Shown here: in pieces, positions 1 to 8,352 of the stretch
How positions within the stretch are numbered: the stretch's first letter is position 1
Layout: the number at the start of each line of letters is the position of its first letter
DNA from: Megamonas hypermegale
Lineage (GTDB): Bacteria; Bacillota; Negativicutes; Selenomonadales; Selenomonadaceae
Assembly (NCBI GenBank): GCA_002314325.1
Contig: DCFC01000006.1
Span: 1-46,587, forward strand
Reading direction: 5' to 3'
Length of the DNA: 46,587 nucleotides
Program-made: the position numbers and the translations under genes
Notes under the pieces: model-generated
What the model saw: the letters and a program-made list of their open reading frames with translations, nothing else
Told to the model about the DNA's origin: nothing
Databases searched by the model: none

Positions 1-52
1 GTTAAAAAGTTTCTTTTTGGTTCATTTTTCTTTGCGCCAAAGAAAAATGAAC
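1..52 (-). repeat. Dispersed inverted repeat, probable terminator of the MTHFR-like gene
   Basis: A perfect 15-bp inverted repeat (20-34 and 38-52, arm GTTCATTTTTCTTTG, 3-nt loop) sits directly downstream of the leftward gene ending at 63, so it can terminate it. The whole block, including the GTTAAAAAG lead, recurs in reverse orientation at 22208-22265, so it belongs to a dispersed repeat family. Confidence 0.6.
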
Positions 53-62
53 GTTACCATCT

Positions 63-806
63 TTATTTTAAGACACCTTCCAGATATGGCATTATCTTTG
101 CTTTAATTGGCATTAAATATACATTCTGATTATGCGCTCTGGCAAAATCCACTACGCGGCGGGCAAAGTCAATATTCCATTCGAGCGTCGGCTCAAAGTT
201 TTTCGGGAAAATAACGTTGTTTTTATTGCGCCAGTAGCTAACAGAACGAGCCGACAGTACCGGCGATACGCCCCAGTAAACTTCTAGTCCGTCCAGAAGG
301 TCGGCATACATTTCCAGATAGCGCATATCGAAAAACGGCTGTGTGAAAAAGCCTTTCGCTCCGGCTAAAATTTTGCGGCGGATACGATATTCCTCTTCTT
401 TCATGCTGCTTCTGTACTGGTCGATACCGGCATAAACTTTTATCTGCGGCATTTCTTCGCTGAATTTTTTTATAATATCCGTGCTGACTGTCGGATAAAC
501 CTGATACGTCATCGTCTGCGGCGGGTCGCCCTCGATGACAAGCACTTCATTTATACCGTATTCTTTCAGTTTGTCTTTTATCGGCATCTCCTGCGTAAAG
601 TCAAAATCCATCGCCCGCAGATGCGGCACTGCTTCTTTAAAATACTTCTTGGCAAGACCGGCGCCGTCCCAGCTGCGCACATCACAACTCAGTAAATCCG
701 GCACATTTATAAAATCCACAGCAGGAATATCTGCTTTTATCGCTTTCAGTTCATCTTCGAATACAGCTATATCACGTGGTACAAGTTCTACTGCAATCTT
801 TGTCAT
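63..806 (-). CDS. Methylenetetrahydrofolate reductase-like protein
   Basis: This 247-residue protein has the layout of the MTHFR TIM barrel: an N-terminal ELVPRD segment (residues 7-12), EGDPP near residue 93 and FFTQPFFD near residue 153. The family reduces 5,10-methylenetetrahydrofolate with a flavin cofactor in one-carbon metabolism. It is shorter than E. coli MetF (about 296 residues), so it could be a divergent paralogue rather than the main MetF. The ATG is preceded by GGGAG. A promoter lies upstream (TGTTTA at 874-879, TATAAT at 851-856, complement, 17-bp spacer). The gene stands alone. Confidence 0.8.
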   Translation of the reverse strand: MTKIAVELVPRDIAVFEDELKAIKADIPAVDFINVPDLLSCDVRSWDGAGLAKKYFKEAVPHLRAMDFDFTQEMPIKDKLKEYGINEVLVIEGDPPQTMTYQVYPTVSTDIIKKFSEEMPQIKVYAGIDQYRSSMKEEEYRIRRKILAGAKGFFTQPFFDMRYLEMYADLLDGLEVYWGVSPVLSARSVSYWRNKNNVIFPKNFEPTLEWNIDFARRVVDFARAHNQNVYLMPIKAKIMPYLEGVLK

Positions 807-850
807 AAAAATCTCCCTTCACCAATAATACAATGTACTGATATTTTTCT

Positions 851-879
851 ATTATAACACACATTTGTATTTTTAAACA
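851..879 (-). promoter_or_regulatory. Promoter of the MTHFR-like gene
   Basis: On the minus strand TGTTTA (874-879) and a perfect TATAAT (851-856) are separated by 17 bp, about 45 bp upstream of the start codon. Confidence 0.55.
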
Positions 880-944
880 GCATATACTATAATTCATTAT
901 ATGTATCCTATGTTTCATCGTAAATTTATTCTTAAGGAGAATTT

Positions 945-1199
945 ATGCTAGTTTTCCAATTAATTAAAGGCTGTATTTTACCAATATTTATTTCCTCGCT
1001 TATTTGGGGATTAATTATTCTTGAAAATAAAAAAATCATATCGCAGTTTGGCATACGAAAACTTATATTATATATAATATTTACAGCTGTTATCCTCGTC
1101 TTTTCTTTGCTTATGGCGTCTTATACGCCGCATTGGTTTGTCAACCTAAATATACAAAAATCAGCTAGAGAACTTCTGTTCCTACTTTTAATGCTGTAA
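945..1199 (+). CDS. Small membrane protein of unknown function
   Basis: I do not recognise this 84-residue protein. It has two hydrophobic segments (about residues 4-25 and 39-60) joined by a short basic stretch, so it is probably an inner-membrane protein with two passes. AAGGAG lies 5 nt before the ATG, which supports translation. The C-terminal tail is leucine-rich and could contact the membrane. No neighbour suggests a function; the gene is flanked by leftward genes. Confidence 0.5.
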   Translation: MLVFQLIKGCILPIFISSLIWGLIILENKKIISQFGIRKLILYIIFTAVILVFSLLMASYTPHWFVNLNIQKSARELLFLLLML

Positions 1200-1208
1200 A
1201 TATAAAAA

Positions 1209-1240
1209 CTGCAACAAAGTATTTTTCTACTTTGTCGCAG
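1209..1240 (-). terminator. Terminator of the acidic hypothetical gene
   Basis: Inverted repeat ACAAAGTA/TACTTTGT extended by CTGC/GCAG, followed on the minus strand by GTTTTTATATT. It lies just downstream of the leftward gene ending at 1248. Confidence 0.6.
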
Positions 1241-1247
1241 CCAAAAT

Positions 1248-1838
1248 TTAATATACACTTGATATATGCCGCCCGATGCTGTCCGCCAAATCCTCCAGCT
1301 GCTCCAGCACATCACAGTCTATCGGGAATATCACATAAACATCGCTATTTATGCCAATCATGCCGACACAGACATTTTCATCCGCCCATTTATTGTCCAG
1401 ATATTTACACCAGCCTACAATATTATCGTCTTCCATCAAATCTTCATCATCTTCGTAATCGAACACATCTTCATCATCTTCATTCAAATCGTACCGGTCT
1501 ATGCTGTAACTGTCATCCAGAAATTTGCGGTCAAGCGTAAGTCCGTATTCTTTAAAGCCGCGCAGATTTTTAAATTCCCAGCCGAAATCCGTCAGCTGAA
1601 CATTATCGTCCGTTTCATACACATAATTATTGCGAATTAGACAGTTCACCATGCCGAGCCACTGCAAATCCTCCGTCGAGTCATCTTCCAGCGTCATGCT
1701 TCTATCTTCATATTCTTCTATATGCGTGGAGACATACGCTTCGATATTGTCGATACATTCTTCTACTTCCGTCAGTACATCGCTGTCGTTGTTGCTGATT
1801 ATTCCGGCTATTTTCAGCAGGACTTCTTCTCTTTCCAT
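1248..1838 (-). CDS. Acidic cytoplasmic protein, possibly DUF6630-like
   Basis: This 196-residue protein is very rich in Asp and Glu, with an acidic run near residues 118-138 (NEDDEDVFDYEDDED). It has no signal peptide and no membrane segment. The pattern of a conserved WLGMVNCL helix (around 60-67) and a C-terminal VYVIFP strand recalls DUF6630/immunity-type proteins, but I am not certain. No biochemical role can be assigned. It is monocistronic with its own terminator. Confidence 0.6.
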   Translation of the reverse strand: MEREEVLLKIAGIISNNDSDVLTEVEECIDNIEAYVSTHIEEYEDRSMTLEDDSTEDLQWLGMVNCLIRNNYVYETDDNVQLTDFGWEFKNLRGFKEYGLTLDRKFLDDSYSIDRYDLNEDDEDVFDYEDDEDLMEDDNIVGWCKYLDNKWADENVCVGMIGINSDVYVIFPIDCDVLEQLEDLADSIGRHISSVY

Positions 1839-1976
1839 TTCCTATCCCTCGCTTTGTAAAAGTTCTTATTAATTATTTCCGTATGTCTTTTTAAAATTCC
1901 TCTTATTTATTTAAAAAAGTATATTTATATGCTACAATAATTTCTAATTAATAATAATTTTACTTTAGGAGGAAAT

Positions 1977-2810
1977 ATGCTGCATATAGGAAATCATCTT
2001 TCATCATCTAAAGGATTTATGGGTATGGGTAAAGAGGCTTTAGAACTGAAAGCCGATACTTTCGCTTTTTTCACCCGCAATCCGCGCGGCAGCAAAGCCA
2101 AAGATATTGATGACAACGATGTCAGTGCATTTTTGCAATTAGCACAGGAGCATAATTTTCAAAAACTCGTAGCACATGCGCCGTATACATTAAATCCCTG
2201 CTCGAATAAACCGGAAGTTCGCGAATTTGCCTATAACACCATGGCGGACGATTTAAAACGCATGGAAAAAGTACCGTACAACTATTACAATTTTCATCCC
2301 GGCAATCATCTCAAGCAAGAAACACAAGCCGGCATTGAGCTTATCGCCGAATGTCTGAACGATATCATGTGGCCGGAACAGAAAACGACGGTTCTGCTGG
2401 AAACAATGGCAGGCAAAGGAACGGAAGTTGGCAAAACATTCGAGGAAATCCGCGCTATCATTGACAAAGTGAAATTGCAGGATAAAATCGGCGTCTGCCT
2501 CGATACGTGCCACGTTTGGGACGGCGGCTACGATATCGTCAATCATCTCGATGATGTCATCGCCGAATTCGACAGGATAATCGGGCTCAACCGGTTAAAA
2601 GCCGTTCATTTGAACGACAGCAAAAACGACTGCGGCAGTCATAAGGACCGCCACGAAAAAATCGGCGAAGGCAAAATCGGTCTTGACGCCATAGTGCGTA
2701 TCATCAATCATCCTGCCCTGAAAAACCTGCCGTTCATCCTCGAAACACCGAATGACCACACAGGTTACGCCCGCGAAATTGCTCTATTGCGCAGTAAATT
2801 TATTGATTAA
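1977..2810 (+). CDS. nfo: Endonuclease IV (AP endonuclease)
   Basis: This 277-residue TIM-barrel enzyme cleaves 5' of abasic sites in DNA base-excision repair and uses three zinc ions. The zinc ligands of the family are all visible: H67, H107 (in FHPGNH), E142 (LETMAGKG), D176 and H179 (CLDTCH), H211 (HLNDSK), D224 and H226 (DRH), and E256 (LETPND). The length is normal for the bacterial family. AGGAGG lies immediately upstream of the ATG. The thiT gene starts 15 bp downstream on the same strand, so the two are probably co-transcribed. Confidence 0.95.
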   Translation: MLHIGNHLSSSKGFMGMGKEALELKADTFAFFTRNPRGSKAKDIDDNDVSAFLQLAQEHNFQKLVAHAPYTLNPCSNKPEVREFAYNTMADDLKRMEKVPYNYYNFHPGNHLKQETQAGIELIAECLNDIMWPEQKTTVLLETMAGKGTEVGKTFEEIRAIIDKVKLQDKIGVCLDTCHVWDGGYDIVNHLDDVIAEFDRIIGLNRLKAVHLNDSKNDCGSHKDRHEKIGEGKIGLDAIVRIINHPALKNLPFILETPNDHTGYAREIALLRSKFID

Positions 2811-2825
2811 AAGAAAGGTACTTTT

Positions 2826-3440
2826 ATGTGGGAAAATCTCTCTATTATTCTTGACAATTTAAACAGTATTTTAGCATTAGTTGTACTACTGCTTTTAATT
2901 GCAGCATTTATTTACATGAAAAAAATCCATTTTTCAACACGAATGATAATGCAACTCGGCTTAATGATTGCACTCACCGTCATTTTGCATATGATTAGGC
3001 TCTATCATTTACCGCAGGGCGGCAGTATAACTTTAGGCGGTATGCTTCCTTTATTGTTAGTAGCTTTCTGTTACGGTCCAGCTGTTGGTTTCCTGACAGG
3101 TTTTTGCTACGGACTTTTAAATTTAATCCAGGACCCGTTTATTCTCTCACCTCTACAAGTTCTGTTCGATTATCCGCTACCTTTTATGGCACTCGGACTC
3201 GCAGGCTTTTTTGTCAAAAATATTTATCTCGGAGCTACAGTCGGTATCACCTGCCGCTTTATCTGCCATTTTATCTCCGGCGTTGTATTCTTCGGCAGTT
3301 ATGTACCGAATGGAACATCCATTTATTGGTATTCATTAATATTCAATGCTTCGTATCTGTTGCCGGAACTTATCATATGCCTTATACTTTTAAAAGTCCT
3401 GCCGACAAAACGATTATTAACACAAATGAAAAACAGATAA
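2826..3440 (+). CDS. thiT: Thiamine transporter S component ThiT (ECF type)
   Basis: This 204-residue protein has about six membrane segments and ThiT-type motifs: LPQGGSITLGGMLPLLL (about 59-75), a GFCYGLLNLIQDP stretch, then LFDYPLPFMALGLAG (about 112-126). In the family these form the thiamine-binding pocket, and the protein works with a shared ECF transporter module encoded elsewhere. AAGAAAGG lies upstream of the ATG. I see no TPP riboswitch in front of it; it follows nfo by 15 bp and appears to rely on that promoter. Confidence 0.85.
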   Translation: MWENLSIILDNLNSILALVVLLLLIAAFIYMKKIHFSTRMIMQLGLMIALTVILHMIRLYHLPQGGSITLGGMLPLLLVAFCYGPAVGFLTGFCYGLLNLIQDPFILSPLQVLFDYPLPFMALGLAGFFVKNIYLGATVGITCRFICHFISGVVFFGSYVPNGTSIYWYSLIFNASYLLPELIICLILLKVLPTKRLLTQMKNR

Positions 3441-3445
3441 CATAC

Positions 3446-3481
3446 AAAGCACTTTAGATTTTACTTCTAAAGTGCTTTTGC
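3446..3481 (+). terminator. Terminator after thiT
   Basis: A 12-bp perfect stem AAAGCACTTTAG/CTAAAGTGCTTT with a 9-nt loop, followed by T residues, lies between the convergent thiT and MFS genes. Confidence 0.8.
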
Positions 3482-3488
3482 TTTTAAA

Positions 3489-4715
3489 TCAAACCATATT
3501 TTTATGCAAATTCATTACCGCTCTCGAGCTGGCGCGTTTTCTTATATCCGTCATATTTCTTAACAGATACATGTTGGCAAACATTGCGCCCAGCGCAAAA
3601 ACGGCTCCACCGATGCCTATATACGGCATATCGGCAAAAGTTATAATCAAACTGCCGACAGACGAACCGATGGCAATCCCCGTATTAAACGAAACAGGAT
3701 TGAGAGCCGATGCCAACGACAAAGCATCCGGCTTTTCCAGTTTAGCCGTACGCAGAAAATGCAGCTGAGCTGGTGAATTTTGCAAATACATAATGACACC
3801 GATAAGCATAATATTCGCTAGACCAAGCAGCGTTGAATGAGCCGTAATGAAGATAGCAGCCAGACAAAGAGCCTGCACAAGATATACAATCGGCATTTTC
3901 TTTACACCGCCGAGACCGGCAATACGGCCGGATGCCAAATTACTGATAATCGTCGCCACACCGAAAATGCTCAGTATAAGACTGATTTCCAGAGACGGCA
4001 CCTGCAAAACTTCCGTAATAAACGGCGTCATAAATGTATAAAAAACGTAACTGCCGGCCGCTCCGCAAATTACCATCATCATGCCGAACTGAATGCGCAC
4101 GCTTTTAAACAGAGCGAACTGGCTCATCAGATTGTTCCGTGCTCCTTTGCCTACATTCGGCAGATAATGACGCAGCATAAGCAAAATAATCAGACTGAAC
4201 ACTGATAATACAGCAAATGTAATACGCCAGTCAAATGCCTGACAAATAAGCGTACCAATCGGCACGCCGAATATGGAAGATACACTGAAGCCCGAAAAAA
4301 TCCAGCTGATTACTTTCGGCTGGTCCTGCGGCGGAGCAATCTCCGTCGAAAAAGTCATAGATACAGATAAAACAGTACCCGAAATAATCGCCGTAATGAT
4401 ACGCGCCGCTATCAAAACAAAATAATTTGGCGCAACGGCACACAGCACATTGCTTAAAATAAAAGCGGCCGTCAATCCCAGTAAAGTATAATAACGGTTG
4501 AATGGACTTAAAAAAGCCGTAACGAAAGGTGTCCCGACGGCATAGGCAAAAGCAAAAAACGATATGAGATTGCCCGCCATAGCTATCGAACAATCAATAT
4601 CCGAAGCGATTTCCGGCAATATGCCGACAACGATAAACTCACTCGTTCCCAGAATAAAACTGAGCAAAACGAGTGTAAACACCGGTAATAACGAATAATT
4701 TTTTCCTACGGACAA
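3489..4715 (-). CDS. MFS drug/sugar efflux transporter (AraJ/YdhP-like)
   Basis: This 408-residue protein has about 12 membrane segments. Its start, SFILGTSEFIVVGILPEIA, is typical of the DHA1 arabinose-efflux/AraJ group of the major facilitator superfamily, which export sugars or drugs by proton antiport. The start is TTG at 4715 with GGAGTGG upstream; the in-frame ATG at 4733 is followed by a stop after five codons, so it cannot be used. Substrate cannot be read from sequence. It is monocistronic and convergent with thiT. Confidence 0.85.
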   Translation of the reverse strand: MSVGKNYSLLPVFTLVLLSFILGTSEFIVVGILPEIASDIDCSIAMAGNLISFFAFAYAVGTPFVTAFLSPFNRYYTLLGLTAAFILSNVLCAVAPNYFVLIAARIITAIISGTVLSVSMTFSTEIAPPQDQPKVISWIFSGFSVSSIFGVPIGTLICQAFDWRITFAVLSVFSLIILLMLRHYLPNVGKGARNNLMSQFALFKSVRIQFGMMMVICGAAGSYVFYTFMTPFITEVLQVPSLEISLILSIFGVATIISNLASGRIAGLGGVKKMPIVYLVQALCLAAIFITAHSTLLGLANIMLIGVIMYLQNSPAQLHFLRTAKLEKPDALSLASALNPVSFNTGIAIGSSVGSLIITFADMPYIGIGGAVFALGAMFANMYLLRNMTDIRKRASSRAVMNLHKNMV

Positions 4716-4831
4716 TTAAATATTCCACTCCATTTCTAAATTTCTAATTGCAAAATCATTACAGAAAACGTTTTCTCTTTCTGTATCATTTTTATATTAT
4801 ATCCGCTTATTTCCAAAATGCAAGCAGAAAA

Positions 4832-4866
4832 CAAAAAAGAAGTGAGTATTTATCACTTCTTTTTCT
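4832..4866 (-). terminator. Terminator of the DUF169 gene
   Basis: Stem AAAAAGAAGTGA/TCACTTCTTTTT with a 7-nt loop, followed on the minus strand by a T run, just downstream of the gene ending at 4872. Confidence 0.75.
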
Positions 4867-4871
4867 AACGA

Positions 4872-5591
4872 TTATTTTATGCGGCTGCTGATTTTTGCCC
4901 ATGTCGTTTTGGTGAGAAAACTTTCTTCCGCCTGCGCTTCCATTTCTAAAAAACGGTAATACGGTACGCTGAAAGACAGAATTTCCGGCGAGATACATTT
5001 ACGTGCCGACGGGTCGGTAAGCCCGATTGTGCATTTTATGCTTTTTTCTTCAAAATTCTTCAATGCGTATAAAATCGACTGCGCACAGCCCGCACCGAAT
5101 TTAATCTCCACATTGTCCTGCGTCATCTGGTCATAATTTGCCATGCCTGCAAGCGCCGAAAGCTGGTCGGCATTAACGAGAAAAACGACAATTTCCGGCT
5201 GTTCATTTTCAGTGAGTTTATCGAGCGGTTTGAATACAACGTATTTTTTCGCCGGAATTTTCGGTACATTCATGATGAAATAACGCGCAATCTCCGGATT
5301 TTTCTTATAGCACTCACCCTCTCTGCCGTCGTTTGCTCCCGTCGACAGAAAATATTCGATATAGCCCAAATCATAAGTTTTAAGTCCCAGTCCCGCTCTG
5401 CCGCCAATACAGGCAGTCGTTTCCAAAGAAGAAATTGCCGTTTTCCCTTTAGATGCCGCATTTAAAAGCGCCACCACGCAGCCCCACACACCTTCTTTGA
5501 ATTGCAGTGCATTTTTCTGTTTTTCATCCGAACGGAACACCGCCACCGGCTGTGTTTTCAATTTGATTGCTTTAGCAATTTTACTTTCCAT
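4872..5591 (-). CDS. DUF169 family protein
   Basis: This 239-residue protein matches the DUF169 family: an early [10 protein letters not shown] segment, a [17 protein letters not shown] block, an [14 protein letters not shown] cysteine/glycine motif and a later [13 protein letters not shown] motif. Function is unknown; the conserved cysteines have led to suggestions of redox or cofactor binding. I chose the ATG at 5591 (MESKIAK) because AAAGGA lies 9 nt upstream; an upstream in-frame start at 5630 would put codons inside the asd terminator. It lies downstream of asd, separated by that terminator. Confidence 0.8.
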   Translation of the reverse strand: MESKIAKAIKLKTQPVAVFRSDEKQKNALQFKEGVWGCVVALLNAASKGKTAISSLETTACIGGRAGLGLKTYDLGYIEYFLSTGANDGREGECYKKNPEIARYFIMNVPKIPAKKYVVFKPLDKLTENEQPEIVVFLVNADQLSALAGMANYDQMTQDNVEIKFGAGCAQSILYALKNFEEKSIKCTIGLTDPSARKCISPEILSFSVPYYRFLEMEAQAEESFLTKTTWAKISSRIK

Positions 5592-5618
5592 AATACAATA
5601 TCCTTTCTCTTTGTAAAA

Positions 5619-5653
5619 AAAGCAGTTCAATGTTTCTACAACTGAACTGCTTT
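5619..5653 (-). terminator. Terminator of the dapB-asd operon
   Basis: An 11-bp stem AAAGCAGTTCA/TGAACTGCTTT with a 13-nt loop, followed on the minus strand by a T run, 12 bp after the asd stop codon. Confidence 0.8.
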
Positions 5654-5664
5654 CTCATTCTCTA

Positions 5665-6702
5665 TTATTTTGTTATCATATCATGTTCAATCATATATTC
5701 GGCAATCTGAAGTGCATTAAGCGCTGCGCCTTTTCTGATTTGGTCGCCGCACACCCAGAGATTTAAAGCATTAGCTGTGGAATAATCCTTGCGGATGCGT
5801 CCTACATATACGTCATTTTTGCCGGAAGTCATGAGCGGCATCGGATATTCCATTTCCGCCGGATTATCCTGAACCGTTACGCCGTCGAATTTAGCGAGCG
5901 CTTCTTTTACAGCATCGAGGCTCACTTCTTTTTCCAGCTCGATATTAATCGATTCAGCATGGCTGCGGTATACAGGCACGCGGATTGTCGTTGCCGTAAT
6001 GCCGATATTGTCGTCTTCCATGATTTTATGTGTTTCGTTAATCATCTTCATTTCTTCTTTTGTATAAAGATTATCCTGGAACACGTCAATCTGCGGAATT
6101 AAGTTGAAGGCAATCTGATAATGTTTCGGCAGTGAAGCGCCCGGCAGAATATTTGCCACAACTTCCTTGCCTTCCACGATAGCTTTAACCTGTGTTTCCA
6201 GTTCCGCCATAGCTTCCTTGCCGCCGCCGGAAACAGCCTGATAAGTGGATACGACAATGCGTTTGATTTTCGCCAAATCATAAATCGGTTTAAGCGCCAT
6301 CACCATGATGATGGTCGAGCAGTTCGGATTAGCGATAATGCCTTTATGACGGGCGATTGCCTGCGGATTTACTTCCGGAACAACGAGCGGAACTTCCGGG
6401 TCCATGCGGAATGCGCTGGAGTTGTCGATAACAACGGCGCCTGCTTCCACTGCCGATTTGGCGAATGTTTTGCTGGCAGCACCGCCGGCGAAAAGCGCGA
6501 TATCCACATCTTTGAAAGATTCGTGCGTTGCTTCCTCTACCGTGTATTCTTTGCCCATAAACTGGATTTTCTTACCGGCGGAACGGTAGGACGCCAGCAG
6601 TTTTAATTCGTTAAACGGAAAATTGCGTTCTTCAATAAGATTTAAAAATTCCTGACCTACGGCACCGGTAGCGCCGAGAATTGCTACATTGTATTTTTTC
6701 AC
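5665..6702 (-). CDS. asd: Aspartate-semialdehyde dehydrogenase
   Basis: This enzyme reduces aspartyl phosphate to aspartate semialdehyde with NADPH, the branch point to lysine/diaminopimelate, threonine and methionine. Visible features are the N-terminal nucleotide motif GATGAVGQ, the catalytic cysteine in NPNCSTI (about residue 128) and the catalytic histidine in YRSHAESINIELE (about residue 248). Length is about 345 residues, as expected. Two GTG starts exist, at 6711 and 6702; I prefer 6702 because GGAG sits only 2 nt before the first. It follows dapB by about 30 bp and is co-transcribed with it. Confidence 0.95.
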   Translation of the reverse strand: MKKYNVAILGATGAVGQEFLNLIEERNFPFNELKLLASYRSAGKKIQFMGKEYTVEEATHESFKDVDIALFAGGAASKTFAKSAVEAGAVVIDNSSAFRMDPEVPLVVPEVNPQAIARHKGIIANPNCSTIIMVMALKPIYDLAKIKRIVVSTYQAVSGGGKEAMAELETQVKAIVEGKEVVANILPGASLPKHYQIAFNLIPQIDVFQDNLYTKEEMKMINETHKIMEDDNIGITATTIRVPVYRSHAESINIELEKEVSLDAVKEALAKFDGVTVQDNPAEMEYPMPLMTSGKNDVYVGRIRKDYSTANALNLWVCGDQIRKGAALNALQIAEYMIEHDMITK

Positions 6703-6731
6703 TAAAATCACTACTCCAATATTTTAATTTG

Positions 6732-7526
6732 TCAGTCCATAATTTTATCTAAATTGCAGGTAAGACCAGATTTGAGCCCCATAATTTTCTTGCAGGCAAG
6801 CACTACGCCCGGCATGAAGGACGTTCTGTCGATGGAATCATGGCGGATTGTCAATGTCTGACCGAGACCACCGAAAATGACTTCCTGATGAGCGACATAG
6901 CCCGGCAGACGCACGCTGTGAATTCTCATACCGTCGTATTCCGCGCCTCTTGCACCGGCAAGTTTTTCTTTTTCATTGGCATGACCCTGTTTATGGCTTT
7001 CGCGTACCTTGCTTATCATTTCTGCCGTAACGAGAGCCGTACCGGACGGCGCATCCAGTTTATTGTCGTGGTGCAGTTCGATGATTTCCACATCCGGCAT
7101 GTATTTTGCCGCTTCCACCGCCATTTTCATCATGAGCACTGCGCCGATGGCGAAGTTTGCCGCAATAAAGCACGGCGTATCATTTTCCTGACCGAGTTTA
7201 TCAAGCTGCGCTTTCTGTTCATCCGTGAGCCCTGTCGTACCGATAACGGGACGAACTTTATTTTTAAGCGCAATGCTTGCCGTATTGAATACTACGCTCG
7301 GCTGCGTGAAATCGACCATTACGTCCGGTTTCACTTCATCTATTGTTTTCTGCAAATCTGTGGAAATTATAATGCCTGTTTTGCCGCAGCCGGCTTTATC
7401 GCCCGCGTCCATACCGCCGACGATATCGACTGCGCCGACAAGTTCCAGTTCGCTGTCGTTCACAACCGCGTTTACAACAGTGCTGCCCATGCGGCCGTAA
7501 GCACCGTTTACAATGACTTTAATCAA
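6732..7526 (-). CDS. dapB: 4-hydroxy-tetrahydrodipicolinate reductase
   Basis: DapB reduces hydroxy-tetrahydrodipicolinate in the diaminopimelate/lysine pathway. The 264-residue protein shows the NAD(P) motif NGAYGRMGS (7-15), a GTTGLT segment (96-101) and the catalytic/substrate signature ELHHDNKLDAPSGTA with H152, H153 and K156. Start is TTG at 7526, 10 nt after GGGAG. A strong promoter lies upstream at 7592-7620. Pairing with asd makes a small biosynthetic operon. Confidence 0.95.
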   Translation of the reverse strand: MIKVIVNGAYGRMGSTVVNAVVNDSELELVGAVDIVGGMDAGDKAGCGKTGIIISTDLQKTIDEVKPDVMVDFTQPSVVFNTASIALKNKVRPVIGTTGLTDEQKAQLDKLGQENDTPCFIAANFAIGAVLMMKMAVEAAKYMPDVEIIELHHDNKLDAPSGTALVTAEMISKVRESHKQGHANEKEKLAGARGAEYDGMRIHSVRLPGYVAHQEVIFGGLGQTLTIRHDSIDRTSFMPGVVLACKKIMGLKSGLTCNLDKIMD

Positions 7527-7591
7527 AACTTTTCAACTCCCTGTCTATTTAACTTCTATTATAATATGTGTTTTTTATAACTATGAACAAT

Positions 7592-7620
7592 ATTATACTG
7601 TGAAAAGACTTTAAAAGCAA
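7592..7620 (-). promoter_or_regulatory. Promoter of dapB-asd
   Basis: On the minus strand TTGCTT (7615-7620) and TATAAT (7592-7597) are separated by exactly 17 bp, about 65 bp upstream of the dapB start. Confidence 0.7.
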
Positions 7621-7650
7621 TATATTTCTTGAAATACGCACTTTTGTCTT

Positions 7651-8334
7651 TTATTTTTTCTCCATTCTTCTGTGATAGTACCATATTGCACCGTAAATAA
7701 TACATACTAACACAATTACAATCATTAATCGGTCTAAATTCTGCTGATAGTTTACAACATCATGACCGATTACCACTTCCAGCGATGTTGACGGAAATTT
7801 GCCGATTAGATTGGCAAGCGCGTAATCTCTGAGACTTATTTTGCTGACTGCACCGAGCGCCGTCAAAATTCCCGACGGAAAATACGGCATAGCGCGCAAA
7901 ATGAGCATTATTTTGAAGCCGTTTCTGCCGCTGAAATCATCCGCCTTTTGCAGATATTTCGATTTGGCAATCAGTTTTTCCGCTGATGAACGCAAAATTG
8001 TCCGCATTAGAATGAAGGAAATTATTACGCCCACCGTTTCCGCCAGCCACGATACGATAATCCCCGGCACAATGCCGAATAATAAACCGTTAGCAGTCGA
8101 TACGAAAATCGACGGCAGAAATCCCAGTGCGTTAATCAGCACATCCAGAAGAAAACTGAATACCATCGCCCATGCGCCGAACGAGTCTATATAATCGACC
8201 GTTTCCTGCATATTGCCGCTCGTCGCAACATGCCAGAACTCACCGTAAAAATCGGGATTTAATACGTGTATTAATGCCAATACTGCTATGAATATTACTA
8301 AAGTTACTGCTTTTACACTATTTTCTTTACTCAT
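7651..8334 (-). CDS. TVP38/TMEM64 family membrane protein
   Basis: This 227-residue protein has an N-terminal membrane anchor, a central re-entrant region typical of the VTT/DedA superfamily (FLPSIFVSTANGLLFG, then ILRAMPYFPSGILTALGAVSKISLRDYALANLIGKFP in two parts) and a C-terminal membrane helix ending in basic residues. Members are thought to move lipids or act in membrane homeostasis; no substrate can be assigned here. It starts 18 bp after recG on the same strand, so it is probably co-transcribed with it. Confidence 0.85.
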   Translation of the reverse strand: MSKENSVKAVTLVIFIAVLALIHVLNPDFYGEFWHVATSGNMQETVDYIDSFGAWAMVFSFLLDVLINALGFLPSIFVSTANGLLFGIVPGIIVSWLAETVGVIISFILMRTILRSSAEKLIAKSKYLQKADDFSGRNGFKIMLILRAMPYFPSGILTALGAVSKISLRDYALANLIGKFPSTSLEVVIGHDVVNYQQNLDRLMIVIVLVCIIYGAIWYYHRRMEKK

Positions 8335-8352
8335 TTTTCTTTCTTACACCTT

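Noticed and set aside
6840..7580. A 246-residue plus-strand frame opposite dapB
   Set aside because: dapB motifs are unambiguous; the opposite frame is a mirror of its codon bias.
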